From: Microbacterium hydrocarbonoxydans
GTDB taxonomy: Bacteria > Actinomycetota > Actinomycetes > Actinomycetales > Microbacteriaceae
Assembly: GCF_000956475.1 (NCBI RefSeq)
Contig: NZ_JYJB01000005.1
Location: 186,001 to 250,000, forward strand
Length of the DNA: 64,000 nt
Direction of reading: 5' to 3'
The notes beneath the pieces were generated by a model. That model had not been told where the DNA came from and ran no database searches. It worked only from the letters and a program-made list of their open reading frames with translations. Below, piece by piece: positions 33,393 to 41,440 of this stretch (its first letter is position 1; the number at the start of each line of letters is the position of its first letter). A program made the translations under genes and the position numbers.

Positions 33393-34454
33393 ATGAGCAC
33401 GCACGCCGCAGACGAGCACACCGAAGACACCGTTCACCCGAAGAAGCGTCGCCGGTGGCGGCGCACCAGGATCACGCTCGGCGTCATCGCCGGCGTCGTG
33501 GCGGTCGTCGCAATCATCGGGTCGATCACGCCGTGGCCGTCGGCCATGGTGATCCGCTCGGTGTTCACCAAGGGCGGCGATGACACCGCTGCCGAGATGA
33601 AGAAGCACGTGCCGGACACGAAGCTCACCGAGACGCTCAACGTCGCCTATTCGGATGACGGCGTCGACACCACCATGGACGTCTTCTCTCCCGCATCCGC
33701 CACCGGCCCGCTGCCGACGATCGTGTGGATCCACGGCGGCGCCTGGATCTCGGGCTCGAAGGAGAACGTCGACCCGTACATGCGCATCCTCGCCGCCGAG
33801 GGCTACACGACGATCGCGGTGAACTACACGATCGGTCCGGAGGGCGTCTATCCTCTCGCGGTGCACCAGCTCAACGACGCTCTCGCCTACATCGACGAGC
33901 ATGCGGAAGAGCTCGGCGTCGACCCGACGCAGATCGTTCTCGCCGGCGACTCCGCCGGCGGGCAGCTCGCGAGCCAGATGGCCACTCTCATCACCAACCC
34001 CGACTACGCGGAGATCATGGGCATGACCCCCGCGCTCACGGCCGATCAGGTCGTCGCGACCGTGCTGAACTGCGGCGTGTACGACCTCTCGGCGCTGGCC
34101 GAGCTGACCGGCCTCGTCGGCTGGGGCTTCAAGTCGTCGATGTGGGCGTACTCCGGCACGAAGGACTGGGCCGAGGGTTCGACCGGCGCCACGATGTCGA
34201 CCGTCGACTGGGTCACCGCCGACTTCCCGGCCACCTACATCTCCGGCGGCAACGGCGACGGACTGACCTGGCTGCAGTCGATCCCGATGGCCAAGCGCCT
34301 GGACGAGCTCGGAGTCGACGTCACGACGCTCTTCTGGCCGGCGCCGCACGAGCCGGCCCTGCCGCACGAGTACCAGTTCCACCTCGACATGCCGGACGCC
34401 CAGACCGCGCTGCAGAAGACGATCGACTTCCTGAACGCGCACACGACGCACTGA
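33393..34454 (+). CDS. Membrane-anchored alpha/beta hydrolase (HSL/BD-FAE type)
   Basis: 353 aa. A basic N-terminus (KKRRRWRRTR) and one TM helix (ITLGVIAGVVAVVAIIGSI) place the enzyme outside the membrane. The hydrolase domain has the oxyanion motif IVWIHGGAWISG, nucleophile elbow LAGDSAGGQLAS and a C-terminal His region (PHEPALPHEYQFHLD). Esterase or lipase-like activity on short acyl esters is likely. GGGAGGGG ribosome binding site. It may extend the permease operon (57-bp gap) or be independent. Confidence 0.85.
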   Translation: MSTHAADEHTEDTVHPKKRRRWRRTRITLGVIAGVVAVVAIIGSITPWPSAMVIRSVFTKGGDDTAAEMKKHVPDTKLTETLNVAYSDDGVDTTMDVFSPASATGPLPTIVWIHGGAWISGSKENVDPYMRILAAEGYTTIAVNYTIGPEGVYPLAVHQLNDALAYIDEHAEELGVDPTQIVLAGDSAGGQLASQMATLITNPDYAEIMGMTPALTADQVVATVLNCGVYDLSALAELTGLVGWGFKSSMWAYSGTKDWAEGSTGATMSTVDWVTADFPATYISGGNGDGLTWLQSIPMAKRLDELGVDVTTLFWPAPHEPALPHEYQFHLDMPDAQTALQKTIDFLNAHTTH

Positions 34455-34484
34455 CCAGCCGGGGCGGTGCGGATGCTCGGGACC

Positions 34485-35861
34485 TCACTTCATGGTGTCG
34501 AGGATGCCCACCAGGTCGTCGAACGTCGTGAGCGGGTTGAGGATCGCGAACCGCGTGTTCGGCCGGCCCGCGTGCGAGCTCGGCACGACGAAGGCGTGCT
34601 GCGTGTCGAGCAGCCGGTCGGACCAGCGGTCGTAGTCGGCGCGATCCCAGCCGTTGCGCTCGAACACCACGACAGACAGCTGCGGGTCGCGCACCAGCGT
34701 CAGCTCGGGGCGTCGCGCGATCTCCTCCGCGATCCGCTGCGTGAGGGCGAGCGTCGCGCTCACGGCCTCGCGATAGGCGGTGACGCCGTAGGTGGCCAGG
34801 GAGAACCACAACGGCAGACCGCGGGGGCGCCGGGTGAGCTGTATCGAGTAGTCGGACGGGTTGAAGTCGTCGGCATCCGTCAGGGTGTCGAGGTACTCGG
34901 CGTGCTGGGTGTGCGCGCGGCGGCCGTTGTCGGGGTCGCGGTACAGCAGCGCGCAGCAGTCGAAGGGTGCGAACAGCCACTTGTGCGGGTCGACGATCAT
35001 CGAGTCCGCGCGCTCGACCCCGGCGAAGATGGGCCTCGCCTCGGGCGCCAGCATCGCGGTGAGCCCGTATGCACCATCGATGTGCAGCCAGAAGTCGAAC
35101 TCGTCCTTGAGCGCGGCGATGCCTGAGATGTCGTCGACGATGCCGAAGTTCGTCGACCCGCCTGTCGCGACGACGGCGCACACCTCGTCGCCGTGCTCGG
35201 CGAGAGCCGCACGCACGCCGTCGGCATGCAGCCTGCCATCCTCGCCCGCGGGGACCAGCAGGACGTCGGCGTCCATGACCTTGGCCGCGGACTTGTTCGA
35301 CGAGTGCGCCTCGGTGCTGCAGACGATCTTCCAGCGCGTGGGCAGCTCTTTGCCGGCGGCGACGAGGCGCGCCTTGGCTGCTTCGCGCGCGGCCACGAGG
35401 GCCGACAGGTTGCCGATCGTGCCGCCCTGCACGAACACGCCGCCCGCGCTGTCTGGAAGCCCGAACTCACGGGCGAGGAAGGCGAGCACCTCGTTCTCGG
35501 CATGTACGGCGCCGGCGCCCTCGAGCCAGCTGCCCCCATACAGCCCGGATGCCGAGACCACGAGGTCGAAGGCGATCGCGGCCATGGTCGGCGCGGTGGG
35601 GATGAAGGACAGATACAGCGGATGACTCGTGCTGAGGCATGCGGGCGCGAGCACATGCTCGAAGGTCGCCAGCGCCCTGGTCGCACCGAGCCCCTGATCG
35701 GTGATCGTACGGCCGCCGGTCAGCCTGATCAGCTCTTCGGGTGTCTGCGGCTTGTCGAGCGGCACGAAGTCCGACAGCATCCGCCGCCTCGAATAGTCGA
35801 GGACGGCGTCGACGATCGCGGTCGATTCGGCCGAAGCCGCGTGCATGCGTTCTGCGGTCAT
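34485..35861 (-). CDS. Group II PLP-dependent amino-acid decarboxylase
   Basis: 458 aa. PLP-binding Lys in SMIVDPHKWLFAPFDCCALL, preceded by the WLHIDGAYG Asp motif and EAHSSNKSAAKV. The family covers aromatic L-amino acid, glutamate and 2,4-diaminobutyrate decarboxylases; substrate cannot be fixed by eye. ATG at 35861 with AGGAAAGCGC upstream. It follows tetR by 23 bp on the same strand, so it is probably its main target. The divergent agmatine deiminase and amidase suggest an amine-forming/amine-degrading module; the next operon degrades tryptophan. Confidence 0.88.
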   Translation of the reverse strand: MTAERMHAASAESTAIVDAVLDYSRRRMLSDFVPLDKPQTPEELIRLTGGRTITDQGLGATRALATFEHVLAPACLSTSHPLYLSFIPTAPTMAAIAFDLVVSASGLYGGSWLEGAGAVHAENEVLAFLAREFGLPDSAGGVFVQGGTIGNLSALVAAREAAKARLVAAGKELPTRWKIVCSTEAHSSNKSAAKVMDADVLLVPAGEDGRLHADGVRAALAEHGDEVCAVVATGGSTNFGIVDDISGIAALKDEFDFWLHIDGAYGLTAMLAPEARPIFAGVERADSMIVDPHKWLFAPFDCCALLYRDPDNGRRAHTQHAEYLDTLTDADDFNPSDYSIQLTRRPRGLPLWFSLATYGVTAYREAVSATLALTQRIAEEIARRPELTLVRDPQLSVVVFERNGWDRADYDRWSDRLLDTQHAFVVPSSHAGRPNTRFAILNPLTTFDDLVGILDTMK

Positions 35862-35884
35862 GCGCTTTCCTGTTCTGTGCGGTG

Positions 35885-36469
35885 TCAGCCGAGGACGGCT
35901 GCGAGTGTGCGGCGGGCGAGGTCCGCCCGGTCGTGGGGCGCCCACTTCACCAGGGAGTGGGCGCTCATGCCGTCGACCATCGCGAGCAGCAGCCAGGCGG
36001 CGGGCTCCGGGTCGACCGTGCCGGCGGATGCCCGGCGGATGACGTCTTCGAGTCCCGACTGCCAGAGGTCCATCTCGTGGCGGACCCGCTGCCCGAGCGC
36101 CTCGTTGCGCGCGCCGAGCGACCACGACTGCACCCAGACCAGGGCGACGTCTTCGCGGGTGTCGTCGAGCAGGGTCTCGATCAGGCGCTGAAGGTTCTCG
36201 CGCAGGTCGCCGGTGAGCTCGAAGCCGCCGAGGACCTCCTCGCGCTCGGCGGCGACGATCTCGCCGAACACCTCGGCGACGAACTCGTCCATCACCGGGC
36301 GGTAGTGCGCGATCAGAGCCGGAGTGACCCCCACGCGGCTCGCCACGGCGCGCACGGTGAGCGCCTCGATGCCGCTCTCGTGCGCCAGCGCCATGGCACC
36401 GTCGACGATCGAGCGCTCGCGCTCGGCGGGCGGCAGCCGCTTCGCCGCGGCTCTTGACGTCGTGTTCAT
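35885..36469 (-). CDS. TetR-family transcriptional regulator
   Basis: 194 aa. N-terminal HTH: RERSIVDGAMALAHESGIEAL, TVRAVASRVGVTPALIAHYR. C-terminal ligand-binding helices follow. ATG at 36469, only two nt from the start point predicted by the promoter at 36478-36506, so the mRNA is leaderless or nearly so. Divergent from agmatine deiminase and upstream of the decarboxylase; probably controls both through the shared 95-bp region. Confidence 0.88.
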   Translation of the reverse strand: MNTTSRAAAKRLPPAERERSIVDGAMALAHESGIEALTVRAVASRVGVTPALIAHYRPVMDEFVAEVFGEIVAAEREEVLGGFELTGDLRENLQRLIETLLDDTREDVALVWVQSWSLGARNEALGQRVRHEMDLWQSGLEDVIRRASAGTVDPEPAAWLLLAMVDGMSAHSLVKWAPHDRADLARRTLAAVLG

Positions 36470-36477
36470 CAGGGGAT

Positions 36478-36506
36478 ACCGTAGCACCTGTTGGCCACCC
36501 GTTCAA
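36478..36506 (-). promoter_or_regulatory. tetR promoter and TTG-N10-CAA dyad
   Basis: On the minus strand TTGAAC (36506-36501), a 17-bp spacer and TACGGT (36483-36478). The spacer/-35 region TTGGCCACCCGTTCAA (36491-36506, + strand) is an imperfect dyad, a candidate TetR operator covering the divergent promoters. Confidence 0.6.
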
Positions 36507-36563
36507 TAGTCATCGGCCGCGGCCTCGATCTCGGCGAAGAGCACGGCACTGGAGGAGAATCCC

Positions 36564-37586
36564 ATGACCTGGCGAATGCCCGCAGAGACCACGCGCCACG
36601 ACCGCATCTGGATGGCGTTCCCCGCCGAGGGGCAGACCCTCGGCGAGAGCGCCGCCGAGCGCGAGGAGGGCTACGCCACCTGGACCGCCGTCGCGCACGC
36701 CGCCGCCGAGTTCACGCCCGTCTCGATGCTCGTCGATCCGGCCGAGACGGCCCGTGCGCGTCGCATGCTCAGCGGGTCGATCGAGATCGTCGAGGCGCCC
36801 GTCGACGAGTTCTGGATGCGCGACTCGGGTCCGACGTTCGTGGTCTCCGACGACGGCCGCCTCGGTGCGGTCGACTGGATCTTCAACGGCTGGGGCGCTC
36901 CCGACTGGGCCGAGTGGCAGAAGGCCGCCCAGCACGCGCGCATCATCGCGGGAGCCGTGGGCGCCGAGCTCGTCAGCTCCGTGCTCGTGAACGAGGGCGG
37001 CGGCATCCACGTCGACGGCGAGGGCACGGTGCTGCTCACCGAGACCGTGCAGCTGGACAAGCGCCGCAACCCCTTCGCCGACCGGCAGCGCGTCGAAGCC
37101 GAGATGCGTCGCACGATCGGCGCGACCAAGGCGGTGTGGCTGCCCCGCGGACTGACTCGCGACTACGACGACTTCGGCACGAACGGCCACGTCGACATCG
37201 TCGCGACGATCGCCGCCCCTGGTCGCCTGCTGCTGCACGAGCAGCAGAACCCCGAGCACCCCGACTTCGAGGTCAGCCGACAGCTGCGCGCGCACCTGGA
37301 GCAGCAGACGGATGCCGCCGGCCGCGCCTTCGAGATCATCGGCCTGCCGGCGCCCTCGACCCTGACCGACGAGGAGGGACCTGTCGACTGGAGCTACGTC
37401 AACCACCTCGTCACGAACGATGGCGTCGTCGCCTGCGGTTTCGGCGACGAGCGGGCGGATGCCACAGCCCGCGCGATCCTCGCGGATGCCTATCCGGGGC
37501 GCACGGTCGTCACGGTCGACGCCCGCCCGCTGTTCGATCGCGGCGGCGGCATCCACTGCATCACCCAGCAGCAGCCATCCCTCTGA
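36564..37586 (+). CDS. aguA: Agmatine deiminase
   Basis: 340 aa, porphyromonas-type peptidyl-arginine deiminase family. Catalytic Cys in DRGGGIHCITQQQP, substrate-binding residues in EFWMRDSGPTFVV and VNEGGGIHVDG, His in GTNGHVDIVA. Converts agmatine to N-carbamoylputrescine and ammonia. GGAGGAG ribosome binding site before ATG 36564. The amidase 119 bp downstream could process the product or a related amide; a palindromic repeat separates them. Confidence 0.9.
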   Translation: MTWRMPAETTRHDRIWMAFPAEGQTLGESAAEREEGYATWTAVAHAAAEFTPVSMLVDPAETARARRMLSGSIEIVEAPVDEFWMRDSGPTFVVSDDGRLGAVDWIFNGWGAPDWAEWQKAAQHARIIAGAVGAELVSSVLVNEGGGIHVDGEGTVLLTETVQLDKRRNPFADRQRVEAEMRRTIGATKAVWLPRGLTRDYDDFGTNGHVDIVATIAAPGRLLLHEQQNPEHPDFEVSRQLRAHLEQQTDAAGRAFEIIGLPAPSTLTDEEGPVDWSYVNHLVTNDGVVACGFGDERADATARAILADAYPGRTVVTVDARPLFDRGGGIHCITQQQPSL

Positions 37587-37604
37587 CCCGAGGGCCCCTC
37601 TGGG

Positions 37605-37681
37605 CGTTTCGTCTCGCTTCGCTCGCTCAACGACCGCCGCTCGGATCGCCCCGCGAGGAGCGAAGCGACGAGACGAAACGC
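37605..37681. repeat. Palindromic repeat (CGTTTCGTCTCG...GAGACGAAACG)
   Basis: Complete inverted element: CGTTTCGTCTCGCTTCGCTC at 37605-37624 and its near reverse complement ending GAGACGAAACG at 37680, with a ~35-bp centre. Same family as 6420-6985, 8785 and 40591. Lies between aguA and the amidase gene. Confidence 0.85.
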
Positions 37682-37704
37682 GTGACCAACGAAGGACTTC
37701 ACTC

Positions 37705-39414
37705 ATGTTCGACGTCTACGAAGCATCCATCGCCGACCTGCGCCAGGCGCTCGAATCCGGCGCGACGACCTCTGTCGAGCTTGTCGAGGCCTACCGCGCC
37801 CGCATCGCCGCCTACGACGCCCCCGACACCGAGACAGCCCTGAACGCCGTGGTGGTCCACAACCCGGACGCGCGCCGCGAGGCCGAGGCGTCTGACGCCC
37901 GTCGCGCCGCCGGCGAGACGCTCGGTCCGCTCGACGGCATCCCGTACACCGCGAAGGACAGCTATCTGGTGAAGGGTCTCACCGCCGCATCCGGCAGTCC
38001 CGCCTTCAAGGATCTCGTCGCCCAGCGCGACGCGTTCGCGATCGAGCGGCTGCGCGCAGGCGGGGCGATCTGCCTGGGGCTGACGAACATGCCGCCCATG
38101 GCGAACGGCGGCATGCAGCGCGGGGTGTACGGACGCGCGGAGAGCCCGTACAGCGCCGACTTCCTCACCGCGCCCTTCGCCTCCGGCTCGTCGAACGGCT
38201 CGGGCACCGCGACGGCGGCGAGCTTCGCGGCGTTCGGCATGGGTGAGGAGACCTGGTCGAGCGGCCGAGGCCCCGCGACCAACAACGCGCTGTGCGCATA
38301 CACGCCCTCCCGGGGCGTGATCTCGACGCGCGGCAACTGGCCGCTCGTCCCCACGATGGACGTCGTGGTGCCGCACACCCGCAGCATGGCCGACCTGCTC
38401 GAGGTGCTCGACGTGATCGTCGCCGACGACGCCGACACCCGCGGCGACTTCTGGCGCTCCCAGCCGTGGGTGGCGCTGCCCTCGGCATCCGAGGTGCGCC
38501 CCGCGTCCTATCCGGCTCTCGCCGGGACGGCGACGCTGCAGGGCGCGCGCATCGGCATCCCGCGCATGTACATCAATGCCGATCCGGATGCCGGCACGGC
38601 CGAGAAGCCGGGCATCGGCGGACCGACCGGGCAGCGCATCGAGACCCGCGCCTCCGTCATCGAGCGCTGGGAGTCGGCCCGCCGTGACCTCGAGGCCGCG
38701 GGCGCCACGGTGATCGAGGTCGACTTCCCCGTGGTGTCGAACTACGAGGGCGACCGGCCGGGAGCAGCGACCATCGCGACGCGCGGACTCGCGTCGCCCG
38801 AATACCTGCGCCGCGAGATCGTGGACCTCTCAGCGTGGGGCTGGGAGGACTTCCTGCAGGCGAACGGCGACCCGAACCTCTCGACACTCGCCGACGTCGA
38901 CGGCGACACGATCTTCCCGCACCCGGAGGGCGCGCTGCCCGACCGCTACACGGGCTTCGACGACGACATCGCCGAGTACCCCGGCTGGGTGCGCGCAAAC
39001 CCGGGCGTCGGGTTCCTGGACATGCCCGAACTCCCCGACGGCCTGCGCGGGCTCGAGGAGACGCGCCGCCTCGACCTCGAGGAGTGGATGGACTCGCTCG
39101 GACTGGATGCGGTCGTCTTCCCCGCCGTCGCGGACGTGGGTCCCGCCGACATGGACAGGGTCGAGGCCTCCGCCGACCTCGGCTGGCGCAACGGCACGTG
39201 GATCGCCAACGGCAACCTGATCGTGCGCCACCTCGGCGTGCCCACCGTGACGGTGCCGATGGGCCTCATGAGGGACATCGGCATGCCGATCGGGCTCACG
39301 TTCGCCGGCCGCGCCTATGACGACTCGAGGCTGCTGGCGCTGGCCGCGGCGTTCGAGGCGGCAGGCGCGCCCGGCTCCCGCCGCACTCCCCCGCCCCGCA
39401 CCCCGCGCCTCTGA
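37705..39414 (+). CDS. Amidase (amidase-signature family)
   Basis: 569 aa. Ser-cisSer-Lys triad region: Lys in GIPYTAKDSYLVKG, the Gly/Ser-rich motif FASGSSNGSGTATAASFAAF and GMGEETWSSGRGPATNNAL. The C-terminal half carries WIANGNLIVRHLGVPTVTVPMG. Hydrolyses an unknown amide; carbamoylputrescine or another amine-derived amide is suggested only by its neighbour aguA. ATG with GAAGGA upstream. Longer than the ~470-aa family average, with a large insert around residues 255-330. Confidence 0.88.
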   Translation: MFDVYEASIADLRQALESGATTSVELVEAYRARIAAYDAPDTETALNAVVVHNPDARREAEASDARRAAGETLGPLDGIPYTAKDSYLVKGLTAASGSPAFKDLVAQRDAFAIERLRAGGAICLGLTNMPPMANGGMQRGVYGRAESPYSADFLTAPFASGSSNGSGTATAASFAAFGMGEETWSSGRGPATNNALCAYTPSRGVISTRGNWPLVPTMDVVVPHTRSMADLLEVLDVIVADDADTRGDFWRSQPWVALPSASEVRPASYPALAGTATLQGARIGIPRMYINADPDAGTAEKPGIGGPTGQRIETRASVIERWESARRDLEAAGATVIEVDFPVVSNYEGDRPGAATIATRGLASPEYLRREIVDLSAWGWEDFLQANGDPNLSTLADVDGDTIFPHPEGALPDRYTGFDDDIAEYPGWVRANPGVGFLDMPELPDGLRGLEETRRLDLEEWMDSLGLDAVVFPAVADVGPADMDRVEASADLGWRNGTWIANGNLIVRHLGVPTVTVPMGLMRDIGMPIGLTFAGRAYDDSRLLALAAAFEAAGAPGSRRTPPPRTPRL

Positions 39415-39442
39415 CTCGTCGACCGCCCCACCCCGATCGACA

Positions 39443-39523
39443 CCGAGACCCCCACTTGCTGCCGAAACCCCCACGTATTCACGTCCATATGTGGGGGTCT
39501 CGGCGATAAGAGGGGGTTTCGGC
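39443..39523. repeat. Nested inverted repeats between amidase and kynA
   Basis: Outer pair CCGAGACCCCC (39443) and GGGGGTTTCGG (to 39522), inner pair GCCGAAACCCCCAC (39461-39474) and GTGGGGGTCTCGGC (39491-39504). The four arms are variants of one sequence, so alternative pairings are possible. Can act as the amidase terminator. Confidence 0.6.
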
Positions 39524-39571
39524 GAGCGTGACATTTCACTCCTGTGACGCTCGGCGCGAAAGTGATATGTT
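39524..39571 (+). promoter_or_regulatory. kyn operon promoter with operator dyad
   Basis: GAGCGTGACA (39524-39533) and TGTGACGCTC (39543-39552) form a 10-bp dyad with one mismatch and a 9-bp centre. TATGTT (39566-39571) lies 6 nt before the kynA ATG and TGTGAC (39543-39548) lies 17 nt upstream as a -35. The dyad overlaps the -35, so a repressor would block transcription; the operon's own PaaX-type gene is the candidate. Confidence 0.6.
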
Positions 39572-39577
39572 CAGGGC

Positions 39578-40429
39578 ATGAGCACTGAGAACGAGCGCGC
39601 CCTGGAAGACGGCATCGTCACCGATCTGACGGGCCGCATGACCTACGGGTCGTACCTGGCCCTCGACCAGCTGCTCACGGCGCAGCATCCGGTCAGCTCC
39701 CCCGAGCACCACGACGAGATGCTGTTCATCATCCAGCATCAGACCACCGAGCTCTGGCTCAAGCAGCTGCTGCACGAGCTGTCGTCGGCCCGCCGTCTGC
39801 TCGCGAGCGACGACCTCCGCGAGGCGCTGAAGCGCGTCGCCCGCGTCAAGAAGATCCAGGACGTGATGACCCAGCAGTGGTCGGTGCTGGCGACCCTGAC
39901 TCCCACCGAGTACGCGCAGTTCCGCGGCGCTCTCGGAAACTCGTCCGGTTTCCAGTCCGTGCAGTACCGGGCCGTCGAGTTCGCGCTCGGCAACAAGAAC
40001 GAGAGGATGCTCGGCGTCTTCCGCGACCATCCGGAGAACCTCGCGCTGCTCACCGCCGAGTGGGAGAAGCCGACCCTGTATGACGAGTTCCTGCGCTACG
40101 CCTCGCGCCGCGGCCTGCCGGTGCCCGCTGAGATCCTCGAGCGCGACGTGCGGCTGCCGTACCGCGAGACGCCGGCCCTCGTGCCGGCGATCCGCGAGAT
40201 CTACCTGAACCCCCAGCAGCACTGGGACCTCTACGAGGCGTGCGAAGACCTCGTGGACCTGGAGGACAACTTCCAGTTCTGGCGGTTCCGGCATCTGAAG
40301 ACCGTGACCCGCACGATCGGGATGAAGGTCGGAACCGGCGGATCGAGCGGCGCGGGATTCCTGCAGCGCGCTCTCGAGCTCACGTTCTTCCCCGAGCTCT
40401 ACACCGTGCGCACCGAGATCGGCAGCTGA
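39578..40429 (+). CDS. kynA: Tryptophan 2,3-dioxygenase
   Basis: 283 aa, full length. Heme enzyme opening the indole ring of L-Trp to N-formylkynurenine. MTYGSYLALDQLL, EMLFIIQHQTTELWLKQLL, FRGALGNSSGFQSVQYR and FWRFRHLKTVTRTIGMK (proximal His region), then GTGGSSGAGFL, are all conserved. Leaderless: TATGTT 6 nt before the ATG. First gene of the kynurenine operon; its TGA overlaps the next ATG (TGATG). Confidence 0.95.
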   Translation: MSTENERALEDGIVTDLTGRMTYGSYLALDQLLTAQHPVSSPEHHDEMLFIIQHQTTELWLKQLLHELSSARRLLASDDLREALKRVARVKKIQDVMTQQWSVLATLTPTEYAQFRGALGNSSGFQSVQYRAVEFALGNKNERMLGVFRDHPENLALLTAEWEKPTLYDEFLRYASRRGLPVPAEILERDVRLPYRETPALVPAIREIYLNPQQHWDLYEACEDLVDLEDNFQFWRFRHLKTVTRTIGMKVGTGGSSGAGFLQRALELTFFPELYTVRTEIGS

Positions 40430-41439
40430 TGCAGTCCCTTCCGCACGCGGACGGCGCGATCATCGGCGGGTTCACCGACCACCACGTGCACCTGCAGCTC
40501 GTCGACCACGCGTCGCTGGCGGGATCGCGGCTCGGACGAGTCATCGATCTGGGCGGGAACCCCGAGGTGCTCACCTCGTATGCGGGATCACCGCGTTTCG
40601 TCTCGCTTCGCTCGCTCAACGACCGGGAGGGCACCCACGGCTCGCTCAACGACCGGGAGGGCACCCACGGCTCGCTCGACGACCGGGATTCGGTCCGGGA
40701 ACACACCACCCGGTCGTTGAGCGAGCGAGCGCCAGCGACACAGGCGACACGCGGCGAGCTCCGCAGAGCATCCGTCGAGTTCGCCGGCGCCTTCCTCACG
40801 CCTCCCGGCGGCTACCCCTCCGATCGCTCCTGGGCTCCGACCGGATCGTTCCGCGAGATCGCAGACGAGGCGGATGCGGCGACGGCCGTCGCAGAGATGG
40901 CGGATGCCGGCGCGACCCGTATCAAGGTGGCGAGCAACAGCACCGCCGGCCCCGTCTTCGCCGACGCCGTGTTCCGCACGATCGTCGAGCTCGCCGGCGC
41001 ACGCGGTCTGCCGGTCGTCGCGCACGCAGAAGGTCCGGGGCAGGCTCAGCGCGCAGCGCGCCTCGGCGCCGCGACCCTCGCGCATGCCCCGTTCACCGAG
41101 CGCCTCACGGAGGAGGAGATCGCCGAGCAGGCGGCATCCGTGTCGTGGATCTCCACCCTCGCGATCCACGACGATGCCGATCGCGCACGAGCGATCGACA
41201 ACGTCCGCCGCTTCCACGCGGCCGGCGGCGCCGTGCTGTACGGCACCGACATGGGCAACGGCCCCACACCGGTCGACCTGAACCCGCGCGAGATCGACGC
41301 CCTGCGCGAAGCCGGCGTCGACGGCGCCGCTCTGCTGCAGGCCCTCCACCCTGTCGACCCGTCCGACCCCGCATCCGTCCAGCTCCTCCTCCCCGAGGGC
41401 GACGCCGACCCCCTGCACGCACAGATCCTCGAGGTGTGA
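40429..41439 (+). CDS. Metal-dependent amidohydrolase in the kynurenine operon, with an in-frame repeat insertion
   Basis: 336 aa. Amidohydrolase TIM barrel: HxH in FTDHHVHLQL, Lys in GATRIKVASNS, His in LPVVAHAEG and ATLAHAPFTE, Asp in VLYGTDMGNGP. It lies between kynA and kynU, where N-formylkynurenine formamidase (KynB) would be expected, and no KynB/KynA2-like gene is in the cluster, so it may be the formamidase (inference). About 54 residues near 55-108 (PRFVSLRSLNDREG repeated, then TTRSLSERAPATQ) are the translation of a palindromic repeat (40591-40753) and split the barrel between strands 1 and 2. Starts by TGATG overlap with kynA; kynU follows after 1 bp. Confidence 0.85.
   Translation: MQSLPHADGAIIGGFTDHHVHLQLVDHASLAGSRLGRVIDLGGNPEVLTSYAGSPRFVSLRSLNDREGTHGSLNDREGTHGSLDDRDSVREHTTRSLSERAPATQATRGELRRASVEFAGAFLTPPGGYPSDRSWAPTGSFREIADEADAATAVAEMADAGATRIKVASNSTAGPVFADAVFRTIVELAGARGLPVVAHAEGPGQAQRAARLGAATLAHAPFTERLTEEEIAEQAASVSWISTLAIHDDADRARAIDNVRRFHAAGGAVLYGTDMGNGPTPVDLNPREIDALREAGVDGAALLQALHPVDPSDPASVQLLLPEGDADPLHAQILEV
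40591..40753. repeat. Palindromic repeat element inserted in frame in the amidohydrolase gene
   Basis: CCGCGTTTCGTCTCGCTTCG at 40591 and the opposing CGGTCGTTGAGCGAGCGAGC (from 40711) are the two arms of the family seen at 6420, 8785 and 37605. The centre has a 30-bp unit (CTCAACGACCGGGAGGGCAC...) tandemly repeated twice and a third diverged copy. No stop codon arises in the reading frame and the total length keeps the frame. Confidence 0.8.
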
Positions 41440-41440
41440 C

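Noticed and set aside
37705..39414. Amidase as the missing kynurenine formamidase
   Set aside because: It is separated from kynA by a terminator-like repeat and a new promoter, and sits behind aguA; amidase-signature enzymes are not known kynurenine formamidases.
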